From: an uncultured Gammaproteobacteria bacterium
GTDB lineage: Bacteria; Pseudomonadota; Gammaproteobacteria; Steroidobacterales; Foliamicaceae
NCBI GenBank assembly: GCA_951828235.1
Contig: OX639965.1
Span: forward strand, 1,918,212 to 1,982,211
Direction of reading: 5' to 3'
DNA: 64,000 bases
Under the pieces are notes generated by a model that made no database searches, was not told the DNA's origin, and saw nothing but the letters and a program-made list of their open reading frames with translations. The translations under genes and the position numbers were made by a program. Shown here piece after piece: positions 1 to 8,620 of this stretch; position 1 is the stretch's first letter; the number at the start of each line of letters is the position of its first letter.

Positions 1-1
1 C

Positions 2-133
2 TTTTTCCTGGTGGGGGCGCTGTCGGCCTGGCTGGGTCCGAAGGCGATCAGGGCCATTCATTATTCGGACAGGGTCGGTTGGATAATTGTCGGCCTTCTT
101 GCCGTCGCCATTGGGTTATTGTGGTACCTGTGA
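2..133 (+). CDS. DedA/YqaA-type inner-membrane protein, C-terminal end (partial)
   Basis: Forty-three codons are open from the window edge to TGA at 131-133. The peptide is mostly hydrophobic: a stretch around LVGALSAWLG, a short polar loop (HYSDRVG), and a last membrane segment ending LLWYL. DedA/YqaA-type membrane proteins often precede nlpD in proteobacterial surE-pcm-nlpD regions, and the TGA here overlaps the GTG start of nlpD by four bases. The family call rests on context and hydrophobicity only, because the body of the gene lies outside the window. Confidence 0.5.
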   Translation, partial: FFLVGALSAWLGPKAIRAIHYSDRVGWIIVGLLAVAIGLLWYL

Positions 134-1023
134 TTATTCCGCGCCGTATTCGAATTGCAGCCGGCCTGGCCGTAGCGCTGCTGCTCTCGGGTTGCTGGAA
201 CTGGATTCCGGCAGATCCCGCTACCGCCGGGCAGGCGCCGGCCGCGGCGATCCCGGCCGCCGCGACTTCATCGGAGTCGCCGCGGGAGGACGTGGCCGGC
301 GGCACAGGCGCCGTTGCCCCGGATTGGTACACGGTGGGGGCGGGCGATACGCTGTTTTCCATCGGCTGGCGGTTTCGCCTGCAGGTAAGCGACCTTGCAG
401 CCTGGAATGAGTTGGGTGACGGCAGCCTGATCCTGGTTGGGCAGCGAATAAGGCTCACGCCTCCTCCCGGCTACGCGGCTTCGGGCTCCGGTGTTGCCGC
501 GGCCGTTGCTTCCCCCGCGTCGCGGGCCGCCGCGGGCCGCGGCGCGGCCGTGGAACCGAGGTCCTCGCCGGGAGGCGCCGGAGCAGGCGCCTCGTCGGTG
601 CAGGAATCCGCGTCGCCGACGTCCGCGCCCTCGGGCCCGGCAGCGCGCGCGGCCGGCTGGGAATGGCCAGCAGGGGGGCGCCTGGACGTCGAGGGGGCCC
701 GGGCCCGGCCCGGCGACTACGGCATCCGCATCCTGGGCGCGCGCGGGCAGGACATCGTGGCCGCCGACGGCGGCAAGGTCATGTATGCGGGAGACGGACT
801 GAAAGCCTACGGTCTATTGGTGATCGTGCAGCACTCGCCCCAATGGCTCAGTGCCTATGGCCACAACGAGAAGATTCTTGTCAGGGAGGGCGACGAAGTG
901 CGCGCCGGCCAGCCGATCGCGACGATGGGCATCGGTCCCGGCAATGCGGCCATGCTGCACTTCGAAATTCGCCGCAACGGCAAGCCGGTCGAACCCGTAC
1001 CATTGCTGCCGCCGCGCGGTTGA
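130..1023 (+). CDS. nlpD: NlpD-like lipoprotein, LysM plus degenerate LytM/M23 domain
   Basis: A 297-residue murein-hydrolase activator. The GTG start at 130 is chosen because it overlaps the upstream stop (GTGA) and gives a short lipoprotein signal with the lipobox LLSGC; a start at 79 would add a basic leader. A LysM domain follows (WYTVGAGDTLFSIGWRF, about residues 74-120), then an Ala/Ser/Pro linker, then the LytM domain (about 195-295) with SAYGHNEKILVREGDEV and LHFEIRRNGKPVEP. The first zinc-binding His of active M23 enzymes is not present (GIRILGARG), as in NlpD. Known role of the family: binding peptidoglycan and activating amidase AmiC during septum splitting. The gene usually next to it, rpoS, does not follow here. 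Confidence 0.88.
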   Translation: MIIPRRIRIAAGLAVALLLSGCWNWIPADPATAGQAPAAAIPAAATSSESPREDVAGGTGAVAPDWYTVGAGDTLFSIGWRFRLQVSDLAAWNELGDGSLILVGQRIRLTPPPGYAASGSGVAAAVASPASRAAAGRGAAVEPRSSPGGAGAGASSVQESASPTSAPSGPAARAAGWEWPAGGRLDVEGARARPGDYGIRILGARGQDIVAADGGKVMYAGDGLKAYGLLVIVQHSPQWLSAYGHNEKILVREGDEVRAGQPIATMGIGPGNAAMLHFEIRRNGKPVEPVPLLPPRG

Positions 1024-1041
1024 CGCCACCCTTCCGGGAGC

Positions 1042-1058
1042 GAGGGCGTCCCGCCCTC
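1042..1058. repeat. Short palindromic repeat, copy 1
   Basis: Core GAGGGCG-TCC-CGCCCTC, a seven-base-pair stem with a three-base loop, preceded by CGGGAGC. It lies in the 97-base gap between nlpD and the acyl-CoA ligase gene. The same core recurs at 18881, 41707, 44725 and, in the other orientation, 54313. Confidence 0.75.
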
Positions 1059-1120
1059 CGCAGCCCGTGGACTGTGCTACATTTTCGGCTTGCCTGAATG
1101 AATTTGGAGGCGCGAGACCC

Positions 1121-2734
1121 ATGAAGGGACTGATGATGGACTACTCCCTGACGGTGACCAGCCTGATGCGTCACGTGGAAGCCCAGCACGGGGGTTCGGA
1201 AGTCTACTCGCTCACGGTTGAGAACCCCGCGCACCGAACGACCTACGCCGAGATCTTCCGCCGCTGCGCCAAACTTGCCAATGCGCTCAGGCGCCTGGGC
1301 CTGACGGAGGGCGACCGGGTGGCGACCATGGCCTGGAACGACTACCGGCACATGGAACTGTATTACGGGATTTCCTCCATGGGCGGGGTCCTGCACACCA
1401 TCAATCCACGGCTGTTTCCCGAGCAGCTTCAGTACATCGTCAACCACGCCGAGGACCGTTTTCTTTTTTCCGACCCCCTGCTGCTCCCGTTGCTGGAAAA
1501 GCTGCACGGCGCTTTTCCCACCGTGGAGGCTCACGTTCTGCTTTGCTCCAGGGAGGCCATGCCGGACTCCTCGGTGCCGGGCCTGATCAGCTACGAGGAA
1601 CTGATAGAGGGCGAGAGCGATTCTTACGACTGGCCTGATCTGGACGAAAACCTGGCCAGTTCCCTGTGCTACACCTCGGGCACCACCGGCAATCCCAAGG
1701 GCGTGCTGTTCTCGCATCGCTCCACTATCCTGCACACCTACGCCAGCGGGTTGGCCGATCTGATCAGCATCAACAGCACCGACAGCGTATTGCCGGTCGT
1801 GCCGATGTTTCACGCCAACGCCTGGGGCGTGGTCTACAGTGCTCCCATGGCGGGCGCCAGACTGGTTCTGCCGGGCCCCAAGGCGGGCGATCCCGAAGCC
1901 CTGGTCGCCATGATGAACGGCGAGCGCGTCAGCAAGGCCCTGGGCGTGCCGACGGTCTGGCTGGGTTTGTTGCAATACCTGGAAGCCAGCGGCAAGAAAC
2001 TGGAGACCGTCACGAGCCTGGTTGTGGGCGGCGCGGCCTGCCCGCGTTCGATGATGGTGGATTTTGCCGAAAGGCACGGAATTCATGTCTATCACGCCTG
2101 GGGAATGACCGAAATGAGTCCGCTCGGCAGCGTCAATGCGCCCAAGGTCACCACCGCCGGCCTCGATCCCGCTGCGCGACTCGAACAGCAGTTGAGCCAG
2201 GGGCGCGCGCCCTACGGTGTGGAGATGCGCCTGGTCGACGACGACGGCGATGAATTGCCCAGGGACGGCAAGGCGGTGGGGCGCCTGCAGGTGCGCGGGC
2301 CGTGGGTAGCGAACCGTTACTACCGGGCGGAGGAATCGGCGCTGGAGGACGGCTGGTTCGATACCGGAGATGTCGCGAGCATCGATTCGGAAGGGTTCAT
2401 GCGCATAACCGACCGCACCAAGGACCTGATCAAGTCCGGCGGCGAGTGGATCAGTTCCATCGAACTGGAGGACGTCGCCATGGCGCATCCCGCGGTGGCC
2501 GAGGCGGCGGTAATCGCGATGCCGCACGAGAGATGGTCCGAAAGGCCGCTGCTGATCGCGTGCCTGAAGGAAGGCGAGTCGGTGGACGCCGATGCCTTGC
2601 TGGCCTGGTTTGAAGGCAAGGTCGCCAAGTGGTGGATCCCCGATGCCGTGCAGTTCGCCGATGAACTGCCGCATACCGCCACCGGCAAGGTCAGCAAGCT
2701 CAAGCTGCGCGAGCGGTTCGCCGCGGCGGCATGA
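1121..2734 (+). CDS. Fatty-acid--CoA ligase (AMP-forming)
   Basis: A 537-residue acyl-adenylate synthetase that activates a fatty acid to its CoA thioester with ATP. ATG 1121 is chosen for its GGAGG ribosome-binding site at 1106-1110; the frame is open further upstream but encodes nothing family-like. ANL-superfamily motifs are in order: P-loop-type YTSGTTGNPKGVLFSH (about 184-199), HAWGMTEMSP (about 326-335), the DTGD motif in GWFDTGDVASID, and C-terminal TGKVSKLKLRERF with the conserved Lys. The sequence resembles the AlkK / medium-to-long-chain branch. The stop overlaps the next start (ATGA), so the two are co-translated. Chain-length preference cannot be read from sequence. Confidence 0.9.
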   Translation: MKGLMMDYSLTVTSLMRHVEAQHGGSEVYSLTVENPAHRTTYAEIFRRCAKLANALRRLGLTEGDRVATMAWNDYRHMELYYGISSMGGVLHTINPRLFPEQLQYIVNHAEDRFLFSDPLLLPLLEKLHGAFPTVEAHVLLCSREAMPDSSVPGLISYEELIEGESDSYDWPDLDENLASSLCYTSGTTGNPKGVLFSHRSTILHTYASGLADLISINSTDSVLPVVPMFHANAWGVVYSAPMAGARLVLPGPKAGDPEALVAMMNGERVSKALGVPTVWLGLLQYLEASGKKLETVTSLVVGGAACPRSMMVDFAERHGIHVYHAWGMTEMSPLGSVNAPKVTTAGLDPAARLEQQLSQGRAPYGVEMRLVDDDGDELPRDGKAVGRLQVRGPWVANRYYRAEESALEDGWFDTGDVASIDSEGFMRITDRTKDLIKSGGEWISSIELEDVAMAHPAVAEAAVIAMPHERWSERPLLIACLKEGESVDADALLAWFEGKVAKWWIPDAVQFADELPHTATGKVSKLKLRERFAAAA

Positions 2735-3096
2735 AGCTCGAGCTGGAAGCGGGGGCCGCGCTTACGGTGCGGTCGTGGCGGCCGGGCGAACTGCGTATCG
2801 GGAAGGACACCTGGCGCGAGCCGGTCCTGCTGAGTCCGAAAGAGGTACGGCCCTGGCCCCTGAAGGACGATGAACCCGTTACGCTGGAAATCCTGGCGCC
2901 GCTGATCGATGGACAGCCGGACGTCATCATCCTGGGCACCGGCGAGAAACAGCGGTTTCCCGATCACGAACTCGGCATGCAACTGCTGAATCGGGGCATA
3001 GGACTCGAGGTCATGGATACGGGCGCCGCCTGCCGCACCTATAACGTGCTGGCATCCGAAGGCCGCGCCGTTGCCGCCGCCCTGCGCGTCCGCTAA
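2731..3096 (+). CDS. Mth938-like domain protein (DUF498 family)
   Basis: A 121-residue single-domain protein overlapping the acyl-CoA ligase by four bases. The conserved [14 protein letters not shown] segment and the later [18 protein letters not shown] are typical of the Mth938/Xcc1710-like fold (NDUFAF3-related). Family members are small cytoplasmic proteins with no settled bacterial function; the mitochondrial relative assists complex I assembly. Length fits the family. Nothing in the sequence indicates an enzymatic residue set. Confidence 0.85.
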   Translation: MKLELEAGAALTVRSWRPGELRIGKDTWREPVLLSPKEVRPWPLKDDEPVTLEILAPLIDGQPDVIILGTGEKQRFPDHELGMQLLNRGIGLEVMDTGAACRTYNVLASEGRAVAAALRVR

Positions 3097-3106
3097 CCAC
3101 CTTTTG

Positions 3107-3269
3107 TTCCTTTCCGCACCGCCTCTTGCCGTCGGGGGCGTTGGAGGCAGGGGTGAGCGCCGGTCGCGGAGCGACGCAAAGCATGCCTTTGCGAGGTGCG
3201 AAGGACACCGAGCCCACAGGGATGTGCTCGCAGGCGTCCCCCGACGGCAAGAGGCGGTGCGGAAAGGAA
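3107..3269. repeat. Long inverted repeat, 32-base perfect arms
   Basis: Left arm 3107-3138 is the exact reverse complement of 3238-3269; both contain CCGCCTCTTGCCGTCGGGG or its complement. The 99-base spacer has no convincing gene. The element fills most of the 222-base gap between the Mth938-like gene and prfB and would form a very stable cruciform or RNA hairpin. It could be a MITE-like element or a large intergenic hairpin; no target duplication is obvious. Confidence 0.8.
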
Positions 3270-3318
3270 AGGCACAAGGTTGCGTTTCGCAGGGGAGTTG
3301 CCGTACGCTTGCGCCGCC

Positions 3319-4414
3319 ATGGAAACGACTCAGCTCAAGCCGCTGCTCACCGATCTCGGCGCCCGCCTCGAGGCGCTTAGGGGGTACCTTTGATTACGCC
3401 GGAAAGGCCCGGCGCTTAAGCGAGGTCGAGACCGAACTCGCCGACCCTTCCATCTGGTCCGATGCGCAACGCGCCGGCGCACTGGGGCGCGAGCGCGCGG
3501 CGCTGCAGTCCGTTACGCAGACGCTGGACCGCCTTGCTGCGGACGCCGGCGAACTGGTCGAGCTGCTTGAGCTCGCCCTGGAGGAGCAGGACGAGGCCAC
3601 GTTGTCTGACGTGGGCGACGGCGTCAGGTCGCTGGAAGCGGAAGTGGAGAAGCTGGAGTTTCGCCGGATGTTCGGCGGCGCCAGGGACGGGGCCAACGCT
3701 TTCCTTGAAGTCACGGCCGGGTCCGGTGGGCACGACGCGCAGGATTTCGCCGAAATGCTGCTTCGCATGTACCTCAAGTTCTGCGAGGCCAACAAGTTCG
3801 AAGCGCAATTGATCGAGGCCTCCGAAGGGGAAGTGGCCGGCGTCAAGAGCGCGACCGTGCATGTGCGCGGCGATCACGCCTACGGCTGGCTGCGCACCGA
3901 GACCGGAGTGCATCGCCTGGTGCGCAAGTCGCCGTTTGATTCCGGAGCCCGGCGCCACACCTCGTTCGCCAGTGTTTTCGTTTCTCCCGAAATCGAGGAG
4001 GACACGGAAGTGGAAGTGGATCCCGGCGATCTGCGGACCGACGTCTACCGCGCCAGCGGCGCCGGCGGTCAGCATGTCAACCGCACCGAATCGGCGGTGC
4101 GCATCACTCATCTGCCCACCGGCATTGCGGTGCAGTGCCAGAACGAGCGCTCGCAGCACAAGAACCGCGCCACGGCCATGAAGCAGCTTCGCGCAAAGCT
4201 GTTCGAACTGGCCGAGCGGGAGCGGCGGGCGGAGCAGCAGGCCCTGGAGGACAGCAAGGCCGACATCGGCTGGGGGAACCAGATCCGCTCGTACGTCCTC
4301 GATCAGTCGCGGGTCAAGGACCTGCGCACGGGCGTGGAGTCCGGGAACCCCACGGCGGTGCTGAACGGCGCCCTGAATCCGTTTATCGAGGCGGGGCTGA
4401 AGCAGGGCGTCTAG
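3319..4414 (+). CDS. prfB: Peptide chain release factor 2 (programmed +1 frameshift)
   Basis: Encodes a 364-residue RF2 only if ribosomes shift +1 after codon 24. Frame one runs from ATG 3319 to an in-frame TGA at 3391-3393; the second frame runs from 3392 to the stop ending at 4414. The joined protein reads ...[17 protein letters not shown].... RF2 hallmarks are the SPF codon-recognition tripeptide (RKSPFDSGA) and the GGQ peptidyl-transferase loop ([18 protein letters not shown]). RF2 terminates at UGA and UAA; the frameshift is the family's classical autoregulation. Annotated simply from 3071, the product would carry a spurious N-terminus. lysS, commonly the next gene, lies 20 kb away. Confidence 0.95.
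3379..3393 (+). promoter_or_regulatory. RF2 programmed frameshift site
   Basis: AGGGGG (3379-3384) acts as an internal Shine-Dalgarno, followed by TAC and the slippery CTT TGA (3388-3393). This matches the known prfB arrangement except that the base after TGA is T instead of the usual C. When RF2 is scarce the ribosome slips from CTT TGA to frame +1 at GAT. Confidence 0.95.
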
Positions 4415-4425
4415 TCCCCGGGAGC

Positions 4426-4442
4426 GACGGCGTTCCGCCTTC
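4426..4442. repeat. Short palindromic repeat, divergent copy
   Basis: GACGGCGTTCCGCCTTC, a variant of the dispersed palindrome with the same CCGGGAGC flank. It sits in the 36-base gap between the convergent prfB and TonB-receptor genes and could act as a bidirectional stem-loop. Confidence 0.5.
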
Positions 4443-4450
4443 TCTTTCCG

Positions 4451-6898
4451 CTACCAGACGTAGTTTGCCCGCAGGTACCAGGAACCGCCCTCGAAATTGG
4501 CCGCCGTGCGGCGCGGGTAGAGCAGGCCCACGTTCTGCCGGTTGGCGTTCGGTGGGCCCACCACGTCCACATACTCGTCAAACGCGTTGGTTGCGCCCGC
4601 GGTCAGCCGCCAGAACGGGTTGAGCTGGTAGCTGAGCTCCAGATCCACGAATACTGTCGAACCCACCTTTTGCGTGGGCGGGCCGCCGTCCACGCCGCCG
4701 ATTCGGCCGCGTTCGTCATAGTGGGCGCCGTAATAGTTGATCCGGGCGAGAAAATCCCAGTTGGTCCCGCCGGAGGTTGTGGCCGTAATCGTTAGCCGGT
4801 CCTGCGGATAGCTCTCCTCAATGTCTTCCACGCTGGCCTCCGACACCGGCAGGATGCCGTTGACCGCCGTCTGGCCGTCCACGTGCACCCGGTTGTGGTT
4901 ATAGGCCGCGGTCAAGGAGGTGCTCAGGCCGCCTGCGCCCCAGTCAAACGCGGTGGTGAAAACCAGGTCCAGGCCGGTCACCTCCAGGTCCAGCGCATTG
5001 GTGAAAAACTGGACATTGGAGCCCACGCCGGTCACCGGATCGAAAGCCGGCAGGTTCTGGGTCTTGAAGATCCGGTCCGTGATATCGATCCGATAGTAAT
5101 CCGCCGTCAGCGTGGCGGCGTCCCCCAGGCTGGCAGCAAAGCCCACGCTCAGGTTGCGCGACTGCTCTTCGCTCAACGGAGATCCGCCGGCCGCCAGGGC
5201 CAGGGGATGAGTGGGCGGAACCGTGCCCGACTCCACCTGCAATCCGAGGTCGTTATCGAAGGTGGTCGTGATTTTCTGGATATTCGCCTGGCCGGGCGTG
5301 GGGGCATGGAAGCCGGTGGACAGGGCGCCGCGCAGCGCGAAACGGTCGGTGGCGTTGTAACGGACGGCGATCTTGCCGTTGATTGTGCCGCCGAAATCGG
5401 AGAAGTCCTCGTAACGAAGCGCGTACTGGGCCAGGAAGGCGTCCGAGATGTCCTGTTCGATTTCGGCGTACAGGGCGTAGTTGTCGCGCGAGAACTCGCC
5501 GGCGTTTTGCGGCTCGAAGCCCTTGAAGCCACTGCTGCCCGCGCCGAACCAGGACGAAGGCTCGCCCGCGATCACTACGAAGGTCTCCTCGCGCCATTCC
5601 GCACCGAACGCCAGGTGAAGCGAGTCGGTGAACTGGCGGGAAAAATCGGCGTTAAAGGTGGCTTCCTGCTGCTCCAGGTCGCCGACGTCGAAGTCGCGCT
5701 GCGCCGGGTTGCCGTCGGGTCCCAGGCCCAGACTCTGGTTGATGGTGTTGTTGAGGACGAAATCGATGCGGTTCTCGCCGTAGCCGAAGCTCAGGTCGAA
5801 TAGAAAACCGCTGGCCAGTTCACCCCGCAATCCTGCGGTAATGCTGGAGTCCTTCTGGTCGCCGTCGAAGAATGGCGTGAATCCGGCAGGCAGTCCGTTA
5901 AACCCGAACTGTTCACGCAAGGTGTGCAGGGTGATGTGGTCCGGCGCCCGATAGAAGAAGCGGTAACGGCCGAAGGTGTCGGCGTAGTTGCCCTGCGCGT
6001 AGGCCGTCGTGTCGGCGCCGATGTCGACGCCGCCATTGAAAAACAGGCGGATGTTTTCTCCTTGGGCACGGCCCCAGGTCTGCACGAAGGGTGCGTCGTC
6101 GAATGGCGTGTCGGTTCCCACGCCGGGCACGCCGGCGTCGATCAGCGTCTGGGCGTTGGCGCGCTGGATCCCTCGCGACAGGCCGTCGTTTTCCGAGTAC
6201 TCGGCGCTCAAATTCAGGAATCCGCGGTCTCCCACGCTCAAGCCCAGGTTGCCGGCGATCATGTATGACTGCTCGCCTTCGTAGAACTGTCCGTACTGAA
6301 CACGCAGCTCGCCGCCTTCGGAGTCGTCCCGGGTAACAAAATTGATTACGCCCGCGATCGCATCCGCGCCGTATTGCGCGGAGGCGCCGTCGCGAAGGAT
6401 TTCGACTCGTTTGAACGCGATACTGGGCAGCATCCCAATATTGGGTCCGTGCGCCCCTTTCCCCGCCGAGGGGACGAATTCGGCGATCAGCGCGGCGCGG
6501 TGACGGCGCTTGCCGTTGACCATCACAAGCGTCTGGTCGGGCGCCAGGCCGCGCAGCGACGTGGGCCGGACAAAGGTGTCGCCGTCTCCGGAAGCGACGC
6601 TGGCGTTGTAGGAAGGAACATTGACGCGCAGGTTGTCGGTGATGTCGGCAGAATTGCCGACCAACCCGAATGTCTCTCCGGAAATCACGTCGACCGGCGC
6701 GGTGGATTCGGCCGCCGAACGGCCGCGCTTGCGCGAACCGATCACGACGATTTCCTCGATAACGGTTTCCTCCGCGCTTTCGGACTGCGCATCTGCCGCG
6801 CCAGGCGCGAGGAACAGGGCGCACAGCAGGGCAAGACAGGACAAGGTCAGAATCCAGGCGGAAGCCGGGAATATCAGGCGTACGATCGCGTTTCTCAT
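4451..6898 (-). CDS. TonB-dependent outer-membrane receptor (island receptor 1)
   Basis: An 815-residue TonB-dependent receptor. An N-terminal hydrophobic signal ends near AADAQ (about residue 38), followed by a TonB-box-like segment (EEIVVIGSRK), the plug domain (SLRGLAPDQTLVMVNGKRRH; VEILRDGASAQYGADAIAGV) and a 22-strand-type barrel ending in an aromatic residue (NYVW). Such proteins take up large or scarce substrates across the outer membrane using TonB energy. It is the last gene of the minus-strand operon; only 52 bases separate it from the permease upstream. The ligand is unknown; co-transcription with a permease and bicupin/M24 genes suggests a small organic substrate rather than iron. 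Confidence 0.92.
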   Translation of the reverse strand: MRNAIVRLIFPASAWILTLSCLALLCALFLAPGAADAQSESAEETVIEEIVVIGSRKRGRSAAESTAPVDVISGETFGLVGNSADITDNLRVNVPSYNASVASGDGDTFVRPTSLRGLAPDQTLVMVNGKRRHRAALIAEFVPSAGKGAHGPNIGMLPSIAFKRVEILRDGASAQYGADAIAGVINFVTRDDSEGGELRVQYGQFYEGEQSYMIAGNLGLSVGDRGFLNLSAEYSENDGLSRGIQRANAQTLIDAGVPGVGTDTPFDDAPFVQTWGRAQGENIRLFFNGGVDIGADTTAYAQGNYADTFGRYRFFYRAPDHITLHTLREQFGFNGLPAGFTPFFDGDQKDSSITAGLRGELASGFLFDLSFGYGENRIDFVLNNTINQSLGLGPDGNPAQRDFDVGDLEQQEATFNADFSRQFTDSLHLAFGAEWREETFVVIAGEPSSWFGAGSSGFKGFEPQNAGEFSRDNYALYAEIEQDISDAFLAQYALRYEDFSDFGGTINGKIAVRYNATDRFALRGALSTGFHAPTPGQANIQKITTTFDNDLGLQVESGTVPPTHPLALAAGGSPLSEEQSRNLSVGFAASLGDAATLTADYYRIDITDRIFKTQNLPAFDPVTGVGSNVQFFTNALDLEVTGLDLVFTTAFDWGAGGLSTSLTAAYNHNRVHVDGQTAVNGILPVSEASVEDIEESYPQDRLTITATTSGGTNWDFLARINYYGAHYDERGRIGGVDGGPPTQKVGSTVFVDLELSYQLNPFWRLTAGATNAFDEYVDVVGPPNANRQNVGLLYPRRTAANFEGGSWYLRANYVW

Positions 6899-6950
6899 GA
6901 GTCAGGTGCCCCCCTTTTGAATCGGCAATAGTGCTCCGGACGAAGATTGC

Positions 6951-8318
6951 TTAGATCTTTCGGCGGGTGAGCCAGACGAGCACGCCGGCCGCACCCCAAC
7001 CCAATACTATGCCCCATTCCTGCGGCCAAACCAAGCTCGACGGGCTGAACGGCATGAACAGGCAGAGCAGGCCGATGGCCAGCACGATTGCCGAAACGCC
7101 TACGAAGCGCGGGTAGCGCAACTTGTAGGGCCGGGGCAGGGCGGGCTGGCTTCGCCGCAGGGCCAGAAAGGCGATCGGCACGAACAGGTAGGCGGCAACC
7201 ACGACAAAACTGCCGCAGTTGATCAGCCAGACCAGGATCGTGCGCCCAAACAGCGGGGAAATGCAACACATAAGCCCGATGGCCAGCACGCCGACATACG
7301 GTGTTCTGTAGCGCGGATGAAGCCGCCCGAACACCGTGGGCAGGCTGCCTGATTCCGCCAGGGCGAACACCACGCGGCTGCCGCCGATAATGAAGGCGTT
7401 CCAGCTCGTGAGTACGCCGCCGATGCCGCCGACCGTCAGCGCCACGCCGGCCCAGGATCCTCCCGATGTCGCGGACCACAGCTTGCGGGCCGCATCCGCC
7501 GTAATCAATCCGTCGCCGGCCAGTTCTTCCGGAGTGAGCGCCACGGCGACCGACCAGGCAATGGCGCCGTACCAGGCCACGGCCATGACCAGGGAAATGA
7601 CCAGCAATCGCCCGATGCGCCTGGGCGGGAGGTCGATCTCTTCGGCCGACTGCGGCAGTACGTCGAATCCGACCAGCAGCGCCGGGACCATGATCAGGAC
7701 GGTAAGAATGCCCGTGGCCGGAACGGCAATCTTCGGCTCCGCCAGCTCGGGCACGCCGAAACCGGCCGCGCCGGTGAACAGCACCACACCGGAAACGAAG
7801 ATGGCGATGGTGACGATGCCCTGGACGATCGCCGCCGTGCGGATGCCGATCACGTTGATCCAGGTCATCACAACGGCGCCTGCCAGGCCCACGAGTATGA
7901 ATCCCGCATCCACCGGGGCGCCCGCGACATGCCAGAGCGCGCCCATGCGGATCGCCGGTAGGAGGTATTCCACCGCGGTCGGCAGCGCCACCGACTCGAA
8001 CACGCACACCGTCACGTAGGCCATCAGCAGCGCCCAGGTGCAAATGAACGACCACCCGGCCCCCAGTCCGGCATGCGTGTAGACATGCTCGCCGCCGGCC
8101 CGCGGCATGGCGGAGGCCAGCTCGGCATACGTCAGCGCAATGAATCCGATCGCCAGGCCGCCGGCGGCGAACGCGAGCAGCGTGCCGAGACTGCCGGCGT
8201 TGCCGACCCAGTAGCCGGTCATCAGCACCCAGCTCCAGCCGATCATCGCCCCGAACGCGAGCATCAGCACGTCGCGCGTCTTCAGCACGCGCGCGAAGCG
8301 GGTCGGGGCAGCCTGCAT
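6951..8318 (-). CDS. APC-superfamily amino acid/polyamine permease
   Basis: A 455-residue protein with about twelve hydrophobic segments and a first helix typical of the APC superfamily (LMLAFGAMIGWSWVL). The middle holds SWNAFIIGGSRVVFALAESG, a conserved APC-type region. It would import an amino acid, amine or similar cation through the inner membrane by proton or sodium symport. Eleven bases separate it from the small gene upstream, so it belongs to the minus-strand operon between the two TonB receptors and likely moves the same substrate on into the cytoplasm. Substrate specificity is not readable. Confidence 0.85.
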   Translation of the reverse strand: MQAAPTRFARVLKTRDVLMLAFGAMIGWSWVLMTGYWVGNAGSLGTLLAFAAGGLAIGFIALTYAELASAMPRAGGEHVYTHAGLGAGWSFICTWALLMAYVTVCVFESVALPTAVEYLLPAIRMGALWHVAGAPVDAGFILVGLAGAVVMTWINVIGIRTAAIVQGIVTIAIFVSGVVLFTGAAGFGVPELAEPKIAVPATGILTVLIMVPALLVGFDVLPQSAEEIDLPPRRIGRLLVISLVMAVAWYGAIAWSVAVALTPEELAGDGLITADAARKLWSATSGGSWAGVALTVGGIGGVLTSWNAFIIGGSRVVFALAESGSLPTVFGRLHPRYRTPYVGVLAIGLMCCISPLFGRTILVWLINCGSFVVVAAYLFVPIAFLALRRSQPALPRPYKLRYPRFVGVSAIVLAIGLLCLFMPFSPSSLVWPQEWGIVLGWGAAGVLVWLTRRKI

Positions 8319-8329
8319 GTGGGCGGGGT

Positions 8330-8608
8330 TCAGGCTTCGGCGTCGTCGTCCCCGGCAGGCTTGTCGAGCGCCCGGCCAAGAATGGCCTGGATGAAGGCGT
8401 CGCGGTCGCTCAGGATTTCGTCCTGCTGGTTTTCTTCAGGTGTCCAGTTGTCGAGTTCCTCGCGGTTCAGCGCGCCCCGGCTTTCGAGGACCCGCTCCAT
8501 CACCTTCAGCCGGTCGCGCGTGACGTAGAGCTCCTCGGCCAGCCCCATGATGACGTTCATCATGCGGTCCAGCATTTCGTCGCCCAGCCAGTCGTTTCTC
8601 TTCGCCAT
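8330..8608 (-). CDS. Small acidic protein of unknown function
   Basis: A 92-residue cytoplasmic protein, predicted mostly helical, with an acidic tail (GDDDAEA). I do not recognise a family. It contains two conserved-looking blocks, MMNVIMGLAEELYVTRDRL and DEILSDRDAFIQAILGRAL. It lies 12 bases after the M24 gene and 11 before the permease, so it is co-transcribed with both and is likely a subunit or accessory protein of this pathway rather than a spurious frame. Confidence 0.65.
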   Translation of the reverse strand: MAKRNDWLGDEMLDRMMNVIMGLAEELYVTRDRLKVMERVLESRGALNREELDNWTPEENQQDEILSDRDAFIQAILGRALDKPAGDDDAEA

Positions 8609-8620
8609 GGCGTCGTTCGT

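Noticed and set aside
881..2674. A 597-codon open frame on the minus strand
   Set aside because: It lies fully opposite the acyl-CoA ligase gene, has no family motif and is the usual antisense shadow in high-GC DNA.
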